Source: Bacteroidota bacterium
Lineage (GTDB): Bacteria; Bacteroidota; Bacteroidia; Chitinophagales; Chitinophagaceae
NCBI GenBank assembly: GCA_005800655.1
Contig: SYEV01000087.1
Span: 1 to 64,000, forward strand
Direction of reading: 5' to 3'
Length of the DNA stretch: 64,000 nt
Shown here: piece by piece, positions 56,300 to 64,000 of the stretch
Position numbering within the stretch: position 1 is the stretch's first letter
Layout: each line of letters opens with the position of its first letter
The notes under the pieces: generated by a model
The model's input: only the letters and a program-made list of their open reading frames with translations
What the model was told of the DNA's origin: nothing
The model's database searches: none
Position numbers and translations under genes: made by a program

Positions 56300-57330
56300 A
56301 AAACAATTATCCAAAATTACACAACGCAACATGGCCGGGTATTGTAGGCAAGGGCCCAGATTCTGAACCACCAATAAGTTTAGACACTTTATTGGATTTA
56401 ACAGTGAACGCTGAAGTAGACGGCGTAAAGTTTGATGGTATTGACCTTGGACTTTTTGAACCACATTTTAATATTGATGAATCGGATGATGGCATAAAAA
56501 GATTTGCAGAAAAAGTTTCCAAATTAAATTTAAATGTAGGAAGCTTGGTAGCACCTATCTGGGGTGGACCAGCGATGGGATCAAAAGAAGATCGCGCAGT
56601 TTTTGTGGACATGGTAAAAAGATCATGTCGTTTTGGTCAAAAATTAAAAGAGTATGGTGTAAGGCCAAGTGGTATTATAAGAATTGATTCAGCGAGTAAG
56701 CCAGAAGCCTGGAGCGCAGATCCAGTGAACAACACAAAATTAATCGCAGCAACTTTTAGAGAAGCTTGTGATGTGGCCGCAGATTTTGGAGAAAAATTAG
56801 CAGCAGAAGGAGAAATTTGTTGGGGTGGAATGCATAGCTGGACCGCAATGATTGAAACTTTAGAATCAGTAGATCGACCAAACATTGGATTCCAAGCGGA
56901 TATGGCACACACACTTTTATATTTATTAGGATACAATAGTCCACAGGATCGCATCTTACCAGAAAATTTTGATTGGAATGATCAAGCAACATTAGATGCT
57001 GGATTAAAAAAATTAACGGCAGTCTTACGCCCATGGACACTTGATTTTCATGTTGCACAAAACGACGGAACCGTTCATGGCACAGGTGCGCATGATAAAA
57101 CAGGTCGTCACTGTCAAGCCCTTGATCCAAATGGTAAATTAGATATCGCAAAGCATGCAGGATTTTGGCTACGCAATGAGGATGGTGCATTAACAAAAGC
57201 GTTTAAACATATTTGTTGGGATGGTTGTATGTTCCCGAATGAAGTAATGACCAAACAACAAACATGGAATGATATATTAGCATCTATGATTAAAGTACGC
57301 GACCAACATGGTTGGTATGAAGCAGAATAA
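56296..57330 (+). CDS. Sugar isomerase-like TIM barrel, second paralogue
   Basis: A 344-residue cytoplasmic protein of the same xylose-isomerase-like superfamily as the preceding gene but from a distinct subgroup: DLTVNAEVDGVKFDGIDLGL, VGSLVAPIWGGPAMGS, EICWGGMHSWTAMIET, GFQADMAHTLLYLLG, WTLDFHVAQNDGTVHGTG. A longer C-terminus (HICWDGCMFPNEV) is unusual. No signal peptide. It is coupled to the upstream gene by a four-base overlap, so both probably act on successive intermediates. Substrate unknown. Confidence 0.8.
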   Translation: MKNNYPKLHNATWPGIVGKGPDSEPPISLDTLLDLTVNAEVDGVKFDGIDLGLFEPHFNIDESDDGIKRFAEKVSKLNLNVGSLVAPIWGGPAMGSKEDRAVFVDMVKRSCRFGQKLKEYGVRPSGIIRIDSASKPEAWSADPVNNTKLIAATFREACDVAADFGEKLAAEGEICWGGMHSWTAMIETLESVDRPNIGFQADMAHTLLYLLGYNSPQDRILPENFDWNDQATLDAGLKKLTAVLRPWTLDFHVAQNDGTVHGTGAHDKTGRHCQALDPNGKLDIAKHAGFWLRNEDGALTKAFKHICWDGCMFPNEVMTKQQTWNDILASMIKVRDQHGWYEAE

Positions 57331-57363
57331 TTTTTACAATAAACTATTTTAATTATTAAAAAT

Positions 57364-58515
57364 ATGGCAACTAAAAAAACATTAAATATTGGATTAATCG
57401 GTGGCGGATTTATGGGACGCACACACTCAAACGGCTATCGTCGTGTGCCTAACTTTTTACCTGATCTTGAATATACACCCGTGTTAAAAGCAGTTTGTTT
57501 TCGTAATGAAACAAAAGCAAAAGCATTTGCAGAACAATGGGGCTATGAAAGTTTTGAAACTGATTGGAGAAAAATTATCGCGCGCGCGGATATTGATGCA
57601 GTAGATATATGTACACCCAATGATACACATGCTGAAATTGCAATCGCTGCAGCAGCTGCAGGAAAAATGATCTTATGTGAAAAACCATTAGCGCGCGATT
57701 TAGCAGAATCACAATTAATGGTAGACGCCATTGAAAAAGCAGGTGTAAAAAATACCGTTTGGTATAACTATCGTCGTTTACCAGCAGTTACTTTAGCAAA
57801 ACAAATTATTGACTCGGGTAAGCTGGGAAAAATATATCACTACCGCGCCAACTTTTTACAGGACTGGACAATCAACGAGGCGCTACCGCAAGGTGGTGAA
57901 GGATTGTGGCGCATGGACGCAGCCGTAGCTGGCTCGGGTGTGTTGGGTGATTTACTTTCACACTGTATTGATACAGCGATGTGGTTGAATGGCGGCATTA
58001 AAGATGTATCTGCTATGACCGAGACATTTGTTAAGCAACGTATGCATCAATTAACAGGAAAAGTAGAAGAGGTGAAAATTGACGATGCATGTTCTTTCTT
58101 GTGTCATTTTAATAATGGTTCATTGGACTTGTTTGAATCTACCAGATATGCACGCGGACATAAAGCATTATATACTTTTGAAATTAATGGCGCGAATGCA
58201 TCTATTCGTTGGGACTTACATGACTTAAATAGATTAGAGTTTTATGATAACACCGATGAATCAAAACTAAAGGGTTGGAGAACCATACATATCACCGACG
58301 GCGATCATCCTTATATGGACAAGTGGTGGGTTCCAGGATTGAGTATTGGATATGAACATTCTTTTGTACATCAAGCCGCTGATTTTTTAAGAAGCATTGA
58401 AACGGGCGAATCATGTTCTCCTACTTTTAAAGAAGCTTTGGATACACAAAAAGTTTGTGACGCAGTTGCTGCTTCAGCGGCCTCTCGTAGTTGGAAGGAT
58501 TGTGGTGTTAAATAA
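57364..58515 (+). CDS. Gfo/Idh/MocA family sugar dehydrogenase, cytoplasmic
   Basis: A 383-residue NAD(P)-dependent oxidoreductase. The N-terminal Rossmann motif [15 protein letters not shown] is followed by [21 protein letters not shown] (the family EKP motif near residue 103), [19 protein letters not shown] and a beta-sheet C-terminal domain. There is no signal peptide, in contrast with the Tat-exported copies at 6442 and 23468. Members oxidise a sugar or inositol hydroxyl; the neighbours suggest oxidation at C3 of a glycoside (inference). It lies 33 bases after the isomerase gene. Confidence 0.88.
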   Translation: MATKKTLNIGLIGGGFMGRTHSNGYRRVPNFLPDLEYTPVLKAVCFRNETKAKAFAEQWGYESFETDWRKIIARADIDAVDICTPNDTHAEIAIAAAAAGKMILCEKPLARDLAESQLMVDAIEKAGVKNTVWYNYRRLPAVTLAKQIIDSGKLGKIYHYRANFLQDWTINEALPQGGEGLWRMDAAVAGSGVLGDLLSHCIDTAMWLNGGIKDVSAMTETFVKQRMHQLTGKVEEVKIDDACSFLCHFNNGSLDLFESTRYARGHKALYTFEINGANASIRWDLHDLNRLEFYDNTDESKLKGWRTIHITDGDHPYMDKWWVPGLSIGYEHSFVHQAADFLRSIETGESCSPTFKEALDTQKVCDAVAASAASRSWKDCGVK

Positions 58516-58545
58516 AATGGCAGATAAAAATTAATTTAAAATTAA

Positions 58546-59253
58546 ATGAATCAAAAAAATCTTTCCCGAATTGTAATCGCCATTTGTTTATTGGGTAATA
58601 CAGTTACAACGAATGCACAACAAAAGAAGGACGGCTTTGTTAAAATATTTAATGGCAAGTCCATGGCGGGTTGGGAAGCCGATACCACTTTTTGGAAAGT
58701 GAAGGACAATAGTTTTGTTGGAGAGGTAACACCACAAACGCCCATTAAAACAAATACCTTTTTAATCTACCGCGAAAGCTTACCTGCCGATTTTGAATTA
58801 AAAGCAAAGTATCGCATAAGCGCGGAAGGCAATAGTGGTATTAATTATAGAAGTGAGGAGCTTCCTACTATTAAATACGCATTAAAAGGATACCAAGCAG
58901 ATATCGATGGTGGTAATGTTTACACTGGACAAAACTATGAGGAGCGTGGTCGGGGCTTTTTAGCAAAGCGTGGTGAGATAGCTGTTTTAAAAACCGATCT
59001 TAAACCTACTATCACAGGCTCAGTTGGAAATGCAGATTCTTTAAAAGCTAAAATTAAAACCAACGACTGGAATGATATCCATATTATCGTAAGGGGCAAC
59101 CACATGCAACACTATATTAATGGTGTATTAATGAGTGAGGTTACAGATGAGGACCCTGAAAAGCGCAAAATGAGCGGTTTATTGGGTTTCCAAGTACATG
59201 TTTCCAAAACCATGAAAGTGGAATACCGCAAAGTGTTTTTAAAAGAGCTTTAA
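58546..59253 (+). CDS. DUF1080 protein (3-keto-disaccharide hydrolase family)
   Basis: A 235-residue exported beta-sandwich protein with signal peptide ending TTNAQ. The DUF1080 core is clear: FVKIFNGKSMAGWEAD, FWKVKDNSFVGEV, FELKAKYRISAEGNSGINYRS as adjoining strands, NDWNDIHIIVRGNHMQHYINGVLM, GLLGFQVHVSKTMKVEYRKV. Family members hydrolyse or eliminate 3-keto-glycosides made by Gfo/Idh/MocA dehydrogenases. It is the last gene before a terminator at 59283 and the strongest pointer to a keto-glycoside route. Confidence 0.87.
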   Translation: MNQKNLSRIVIAICLLGNTVTTNAQQKKDGFVKIFNGKSMAGWEADTTFWKVKDNSFVGEVTPQTPIKTNTFLIYRESLPADFELKAKYRISAEGNSGINYRSEELPTIKYALKGYQADIDGGNVYTGQNYEERGRGFLAKRGEIAVLKTDLKPTITGSVGNADSLKAKIKTNDWNDIHIIVRGNHMQHYINGVLMSEVTDEDPEKRKMSGLLGFQVHVSKTMKVEYRKVFLKEL

Positions 59254-59282
59254 TAGCCTCCCAAAATATAGAATTAATTAAG

Positions 59283-59301
59283 GCCACCGCACACCGGTGG
59301 C
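59283..59301 (+). terminator. Terminator at the end of the 46391-59253 cluster
   Basis: A 7-bp stem GCCACCG/CGGTGGC with a 5-base loop, 29 bases after the DUF1080 stop, followed by a poor T tract (TATTTAGTTTTT). Confidence 0.65.
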
Positions 59302-59383
59302 TATTTAGTTTTTAGCAGTTAATATATAAATCGTAATTTTCAATACCCCCAAAGGTTATTTAATAACTTAACAATTTTATTGT

Positions 59384-61639
59384 ATGGGGAAGAAGTATAT
59401 TCTTATTTGCTTTGTATTATTTATTAGTTTTTTTAATGAGGGCTATTCTCAAAAGTGGATTGTAAAAGATAGTATTCTAGTTTTTCCAGAAGGATTTTAT
59501 TCGTGGTTAAAGAGGAATAATGGCGGTATCGATACATTGGCTTCCGGTAATGTAGGCAATTTTAGAGATAGAAAAGTTGGAACCAATCAAGGGATTGAAG
59601 TATTTGACTTTAACAAAGATGGCCTAATGGATTTAACATTTGAATTTCATCCTCACAACACTATAACTAGAGAATATCTTAAAGGCATATTTCTACAAAA
59701 TAAAAATGGAAAATATGTTTTAGACACAAATTATGTGATTAAGGGTAAAGGAGATATGTGGTATGGTGAATTTGCAGATTTTAATGGAGATGGGCTTAGC
59801 GATTATATGTATTTAACTAGTAATTATCATGGGGCAGATAGCAATAGAATATACAATACTGATATGATAGGTGATAATTGGCCAGATCGTGTATTCATAA
59901 ATAATGGTAAGAGTTTCGACACGCTTAGTTTAGATGAAAAAAATATTAGAGTGATGTCGACATATGCGGCCGATATTGATAATGACGGAGCAGATGAAAT
60001 AATTGCTTCATCTCAAGATAAATATATAAATATATCAACCAACACCTGGGAGCCCATAAGAATTAGTGTATATAAATATGATAAAAAGCTAAAAAAGTTT
60101 TATGAAATAGAAAAAAACTTGTCAAATCTATGGAATGAAAAGATTAGCCCACCAATAAGTAGCTACCCGGTTTTTAATATAGTTGACGCAGTTAATAAAA
60201 ACGAATTCTATGCGTTAGCATTAGATAGTCTATCAAATGGTTATACTATTTATGACTATTCAAACTTTACGCTCGCTAATTATAATTTTATAACTAAAAA
60301 AATCAACACTTTTAAAATAAATAGAGATTCTATTTTAATACCTGAAAAGTATTCTAAATCAGGTGCTGATAATCCTAAAAATGCGGGGGATGATTATTTT
60401 AGGTTTATGGTTCACTCGTTTAGGTATGCAAATAAATTGGATATTGATATGGATGGAGAAGAAGAAATTATATTGGGCGGGTATTATCAAAATAATCACA
60501 GAGTTAATAAACCTAAATTTGCATACGGATGGAAGGTGCTAGGTTTAAATGGGAAGGATCTTACAAGCAAATTTTTTAATGATAATGGAATAGACAGAGG
60601 TGTTGATTTGGTCTCTCACATGCTAGAAATAGATGAAAATAATAAAGGGCCAGAATGGATACCAGGTTCTTGGGGTCTTGATCCAAAATATTATATTGAT
60701 GGAAGCCCCACCCTTGGATATTACTATCAATATGTGAATGGTAAAATGGAAAAGAAATTTATTAGAGATATAATACATGAAACAAATAAAAAAGTGGATT
60801 CGAATTATTTCTTCGAAATGCAATTAGTAAAATATCCTAATTATACTAAAACTAAAAATGCACTTCTTATGTTTGATTTTTGGGATATAAAAAGAACCGC
60901 AATATTATATCAAGCAACCTGTGTTGGAATTTCAAAACCCACTTTCAATACTACTAAATATTCCTTCTGTAACGGCGACTCTATTAAATTATCTATTACG
61001 AATATCAATAAAGGTGATACAATAAAGTGGTATTATGGAACAAAAAGTGATTTGACGCACCCGAGTAATAAAACTTTTACAGATAGTACAAAATTATTTG
61101 TAACAAGAACCGATAGTGTAGGATGTGTTATATCATCAGATACTATACAAATAAAAAAATACGGTATCCCTTCTGCACCTACCATATCAAGAGATACTGC
61201 AAACTTCTTAGTATCAGGCGCACCGGGGACTACGTGGTATAAAGATGGATCTGCGATTACTGATACTTCGCAAAAGTATAAACCAACTATCGCTGGATCC
61301 TACACAGCAAAAACAACGACCAATGGTTGCACCAGTGTAATGAGTGCAGCTTATTATTATTTAGTAACGGATATTATTAATCTAAGTAAAGATGAGTTTA
61401 TCAAACTAGCCCCCAATCCATTTATTAATCAACTGAACTTTGATTTTATCGTGAAGGGGTATCAAAAACTAAACATAGAAGTTTATGATGTAGCCACAGG
61501 ATCAAAAGTGGCCACTCAGCAAAATATAACAGCAGGAACTAAAATACAACTTGGTCAACTAGCTAGGGGTACTTATATCGTCAGAGTAACCTCGAATGAT
61601 AATAAAATAGCCCAACAGTTTAAGATGGTGAAGTTGTAG
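59384..61639 (+). CDS. T9SS-secreted FG-GAP repeat protein
   Basis: A 751-residue protein with signal peptide ending EGYSQ. FG-GAP calcium-binding repeats are seen at about residues 85-95 (DFNKDGLMDLTF), 145 (DFNGDGLSDYMY), 205 (DIDNDGADEIIA) and 355 (DMDGEEEIILGG). Two Ig-like domains (about 530-665; CNGDSIKLSITN, SAPTISRDT, GTTWYKDGSAIT) precede a type A sorting domain (about 678-751; IKLAPNPFINQL, LNIEVYDVATGSKV, YIVRVTSND). It should be passed across the outer membrane by the type IX system and held on the cell surface. Function unknown. A lone gene with its own terminator. Confidence 0.8.
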   Translation: MGKKYILICFVLFISFFNEGYSQKWIVKDSILVFPEGFYSWLKRNNGGIDTLASGNVGNFRDRKVGTNQGIEVFDFNKDGLMDLTFEFHPHNTITREYLKGIFLQNKNGKYVLDTNYVIKGKGDMWYGEFADFNGDGLSDYMYLTSNYHGADSNRIYNTDMIGDNWPDRVFINNGKSFDTLSLDEKNIRVMSTYAADIDNDGADEIIASSQDKYINISTNTWEPIRISVYKYDKKLKKFYEIEKNLSNLWNEKISPPISSYPVFNIVDAVNKNEFYALALDSLSNGYTIYDYSNFTLANYNFITKKINTFKINRDSILIPEKYSKSGADNPKNAGDDYFRFMVHSFRYANKLDIDMDGEEEIILGGYYQNNHRVNKPKFAYGWKVLGLNGKDLTSKFFNDNGIDRGVDLVSHMLEIDENNKGPEWIPGSWGLDPKYYIDGSPTLGYYYQYVNGKMEKKFIRDIIHETNKKVDSNYFFEMQLVKYPNYTKTKNALLMFDFWDIKRTAILYQATCVGISKPTFNTTKYSFCNGDSIKLSITNINKGDTIKWYYGTKSDLTHPSNKTFTDSTKLFVTRTDSVGCVISSDTIQIKKYGIPSAPTISRDTANFLVSGAPGTTWYKDGSAITDTSQKYKPTIAGSYTAKTTTNGCTSVMSAAYYYLVTDIINLSKDEFIKLAPNPFINQLNFDFIVKGYQKLNIEVYDVATGSKVATQQNITAGTKIQLGQLARGTYIVRVTSNDNKIAQQFKMVKL

Positions 61640-61664
61640 GAGCAACCTATTTTTAATTACTATG

Positions 61665-61698
61665 CAACATCGACTTTTTAGGTCGATGTTGTTGTTTT
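61665..61698 (+). terminator. Terminator of the T9SS protein gene
   Basis: A 10-bp perfect stem CAACATCGAC/GTCGATGTTG with a 7-base loop followed by TTGTTTT. Confidence 0.8.
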
Positions 61699-61791
61699 AG
61701 CCACTTTTTACTAACTAATTTCACTATTTTAGATGAAAGTTTCGCTGATTACTAAATTTTAATCAATTGAATATCAATGATTTAATTCATA

Positions 61792-61830
61792 ATTAGTAAA
61801 AAACTAATCAAATTAGTAAAAAAATACTAA
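61792..61830 (+). promoter_or_regulatory. Two inverted repeats upstream of recA, candidate SOS operator
   Basis: Inverted repeat 1: ATTAGT-AAAAA-ACTAAT (61792-61808). Inverted repeat 2: TTAGTA-AAAAAA-TACTAA (61813-61830). Their left half-sites start 20 bases apart, about two DNA turns, so both lie on one helix face. The second ends about 28 bases before the putative -7 element, where a repressor would cover the -33 region. Regulation by a LexA-like repressor is inference. Confidence 0.6.
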
Positions 61831-61858
61831 ATATTTTAGTTTATTAACACTTTATCCC

Positions 61859-61866
61859 TATCTTTA
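61859..61866 (+). promoter_or_regulatory. Putative -7 element of recA
   Basis: TATCTTTA, one base off TAnnTTTG, 34 bases before the recA ATG. Confidence 0.4.
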
Positions 61867-61900
61867 CATAAATATTAAAGAAAACATAAAACGATTAACC

Positions 61901-62920
61901 ATGAGCAACCCAAATGTAGAAAAATTAAAAGCCTTAAAATTAACAATCGATAAAATTGATAAGGATTACGGCAAAGGAAGCGTGATGATGATGAATGAGC
62001 GCAGCCAAGAACCTCAGGAAGTAATTTCAACAGGTTCCATTGGTTTGGATACAGCCTTGGGTATTGGTGGATTACCAAAAGGAAGAATCGTAGAAATATA
62101 CGGACCAGAATCTTCAGGTAAAACTACTGTTGCAATTCATGTAATTGCAGAAGCACAAAAGAAGGGTGGAATGTGTGCAATTATAGATGCGGAACATGCA
62201 TTTGATAGTGCCTATGCAAAAAGATTAGGCGTTGATGTAGATAATTTATTAGTCTCTCAACCTGATTATGGTGAGCAAGCTTTAGAAATTGCAGATCGCT
62301 TAATATTATCAGGTGCCATTGATGTATTAGTAATAGATTCTGTTGCAGCACTTGTTCCAAAAAGTGAATTAGAAGGTGAGATGGGCGACTCGAAAATGGG
62401 GCTACACGCGCGTTTGATGAGTCAGGCATTAAGAAAATTAACAGCGACTATTAATAAAACAAACACGATTTGTATTTTCATTAATCAGCTTCGTGAAAAA
62501 ATTGGTATCGTTTTTGGTAACCCAGAAACAACTACTGGCGGTAATGCATTAAAGTTTTATGCTTCAGTTCGTTTAGATATTAGAAGAATGGCACAAATTA
62601 AAGATGGTGATGAAGCCATCGGAAATAGAGTAAAAGTAAAAGTGGTTAAAAACAAAGTGGCACCGCCATTCAGAGCTGCTGAGTTTGAAATTATTTTTGG
62701 AGAAGGAATTAGCAAGATTGGAGAAATTATTGATATGGGCGTAGAATTAGAGATCATACAAAAATCAGGAAGCTGGTTTAGTTATGATGCCAACAAACTA
62801 GGACAGGGCCGCGATTCAGTAAAAACAATATTACACGACAATCCAGAAATGGCCAATGAAATTGAAGCTAAGATTAGGGCTAAAATAGCCGCTAATGTTG
62901 AGGCTGCCGCTTCAAAATAG
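61901..62920 (+). CDS. recA: Recombinase RecA
   Basis: A 339-residue strand-exchange protein and SOS co-protease of normal length. It has [14 protein letters not shown]-like start ([17 protein letters not shown]), Walker [10 protein letters not shown] (about residue 67), the MAW-type region [15 protein letters not shown], loop L2 region [18 protein letters not shown] and the C-terminal acidic-basic domain. Its 5' spacer holds two inverted repeats, and a terminator follows the stop. Confidence 0.97.
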   Translation: MSNPNVEKLKALKLTIDKIDKDYGKGSVMMMNERSQEPQEVISTGSIGLDTALGIGGLPKGRIVEIYGPESSGKTTVAIHVIAEAQKKGGMCAIIDAEHAFDSAYAKRLGVDVDNLLVSQPDYGEQALEIADRLILSGAIDVLVIDSVAALVPKSELEGEMGDSKMGLHARLMSQALRKLTATINKTNTICIFINQLREKIGIVFGNPETTTGGNALKFYASVRLDIRRMAQIKDGDEAIGNRVKVKVVKNKVAPPFRAAEFEIIFGEGISKIGEIIDMGVELEIIQKSGSWFSYDANKLGQGRDSVKTILHDNPEMANEIEAKIRAKIAANVEAAASK

Positions 62921-62951
62921 TCAAGAGTTTTTGTTTTTAGTTAGTTAGTAC

Positions 62952-62980
62952 AACCGCATCATTTATGGTGCGGTTTTTTT
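62952..62980 (+). terminator. Terminator of recA
   Basis: A 9-bp stem AACCGCATC/GGTGCGGTT (one G-U) with loop ATTTAT, followed by seven Ts, 31 bases after the recA stop. Confidence 0.88.
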
Positions 62981-63002
62981 ATATTTATACAAACTTTACT
63001 CC

Positions 63003-63905
63003 TTGATTTATCTGCTTAAATTATTGATACGTGTTGCCTTGTTTATTTTTTGTAAAGAAATTTACATTAAAAATAAATCGCTAGTAAATACCAAGGGGCC
63101 ATTATTAATCATTGCAAATCATCCCAATTCTTTTTTAGATGCAGTAATCATTGGCGCGCAGTATAGCAGAAGAGTTTATTTTTTAGCAAGAGGAGACGTA
63201 TTTACTAAAAAGCATCATCGCTATTTGTTGGGGCTTTTAAATATGATTCCTGTTTATCGTTTGCGGGAGGGCAGAGAATTTTTGAATTTAAATGAGTATG
63301 CATTTGTAGCGTCAAAAAACTTATTAGCCAAAGGGGAAGCAGTATTAATTTTTATTGAAGGCATTTGTTTAAATACCAATGAACTACAACCATTTAAAAA
63401 AGGAACAACTCGTATTTTACAGGGCACCCAGGAACTTGGGGTATTTCCAAATATTCATGTGGTGGGAATAGGGTATGATAATTTCCGCGGCGTCGGCAAG
63501 TATGTTAATGTGGTTTATAATAATTTTCCATACACTAAAACAATCATCACGGCTAAGGATCGTGTTGAATTTAACAGTGCGGTTTTTGCATTACTAAATG
63601 AAAATATTATTACACCCATTGTGCCTCCTGTTAATAATTCTTTGGCGCGCAAATTAATATTTGCTTTTGCGAGTGCCATTTATTATTTACAAGCACCCTA
63701 TTATTTTCCATTGCGTCGTTTTGTTGCACGCGTAACAAAAAATACAGTTTTTTATGATTCAGTTTTGTTTGCTGTTTTACTTTTTACCTATCCCCTTTTT
63801 TTACTAATTATTTTTATATTACTTTATCAACTATCAATACCCATTCCAATTATATTAATTACCTTGGTCGCTATTCCACTAGTTAGTAAATTTGCAAGTA
63901 AGTAG
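63003..63905 (+). CDS. Lysophospholipid acyltransferase (PlsC-like)
   Basis: A 300-residue membrane protein with the glycerophosphate acyltransferase motif NHPNSFLDAV (NHx4D), RGDVFTKKHH, the substrate motif FIEGICLNTNELQPFKKGTTR, and C-terminal transmembrane helices (LFAVLLFTYPLFLLIIFILL). It should acylate lysophosphatidic acid or a related lipid at the inner membrane. The start is TTG 63003; no ATG lies upstream in frame before conserved sequence, though an internal start cannot be excluded. It lies 22 bases after the recA terminator and 23 before the next gene. Confidence 0.82.
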   Translation: MIYLLKLLIRVALFIFCKEIYIKNKSLVNTKGPLLIIANHPNSFLDAVIIGAQYSRRVYFLARGDVFTKKHHRYLLGLLNMIPVYRLREGREFLNLNEYAFVASKNLLAKGEAVLIFIEGICLNTNELQPFKKGTTRILQGTQELGVFPNIHVVGIGYDNFRGVGKYVNVVYNNFPYTKTIITAKDRVEFNSAVFALLNENIITPIVPPVNNSLARKLIFAFASAIYYLQAPYYFPLRRFVARVTKNTVFYDSVLFAVLLFTYPLFLLIIFILLYQLSIPIPIILITLVAIPLVSKFASK

Positions 63906-63928
63906 CCACACTTTAAAATATTTAGATC

Positions 63929-64000
63929 ATGAAAGAACATATGCGTCGTTTTGAAAAAGAAAAGAAAATTGCACTAATAGCGCACGACAATAAAAAAAAG
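63929..64000 (+). CDS. mgsA: Probable methylglyoxal synthase, 3' truncated by window edge
   Basis: The first 24 codons of a gene from ATG 63929. The translation ends with KKIALIAHDNKKK, matching the N-terminus of methylglyoxal synthase (KxIALVAHDxxK), an enzyme that turns dihydroxyacetone phosphate into methylglyoxal. The rest is beyond the window. ATG 63941 is an alternative start. Confidence 0.65.
   Translation, partial: MKEHMRRFEKEKKIALIAHDNKKK

Noticed and set aside
56756-57196. 146-codon minus-strand frame inside the second TIM-barrel gene
   Set aside because: Shadow of a well-supported gene with a Leu/His/Tyr-rich random-like translation.
1-64000. CRISPR array, insertion sequence, prophage or rRNA
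   Set aside because: No regularly spaced repeats, transposase, integrase, phage structural gene or rRNA sequence was seen.

Overview
The window is AT-rich bacterial chromosome from a member of the Bacteroidota, probably a Chitinophagaceae-like lineage. This placement rests on protein families (DUF6526, DUF2480, S46 dipeptidyl peptidase, type IX secretion C-terminal domain, Rho with a long disordered N-terminus) and on promoters of the phylum-specific TAnnTTTG type with little use of Shine-Dalgarno sequences. I count 47 protein genes (the first and last cut by the window edges), one tRNA, ten hairpin terminators, a 43-bp direct repeat pair and a candidate operator in front of recA. I see no rRNA, CRISPR array, insertion sequence or prophage.

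Positions 1-27924 form an accessory catabolic region. It holds a D-2-hydroxyacid dehydrogenase-type flavo/iron-sulfur protein, a giant ThuA/sugar dehydrogenase/cytochrome fusion, Gfo/Idh/MocA proteins (one recognisable as GH109), two sulfatases, a sialidase, an S46 peptidase, a GH43-like hydrolase, exported TIM-barrel isomerase and methyltransferase homologues, and a planctomycete-style PSCyt/DUF1549-DUF1553/DUF1501 set (15374-21523). Most products carry Sec or Tat signals, so the chemistry is largely periplasmic. No SusC/SusD pair or sugar transporter is present.

Positions 27946-45502 are mostly housekeeping: tRNA-Phe, asnS, rho, nadD, feoA, ybeY, mnmG, a pair of amidohydrolase-like proteins, polA, a DUF2480 protein and a PpiD-like chaperone. 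A small HNH/zinc-finger gene preceded by two 43-bp repeats sits between ybeY and mnmG and looks inserted.

An 888-base, extremely AT-rich spacer (45503-46390) precedes a nine-gene, 12.9-kb same-strand cluster (46391-59253): two beta-propeller/cytochrome c proteins, an aldose-epimerase-like protein, a mannose-6-phosphate-isomerase-like protein, ThuA, two TIM-barrel isomerases, Gfo/Idh/MocA and DUF1080. The combination suggests oxidative glycoside or keto-sugar breakdown with electrons passed to c-type cytochromes. This is the best candidate for an undescribed pathway in the window.

The right end carries a T9SS-secreted FG-GAP protein, recA with two inverted repeats just upstream of its putative promoter (candidate SOS operator), a lysophospholipid acyltransferase and the first 24 codons of a methylglyoxal synthase-like gene.
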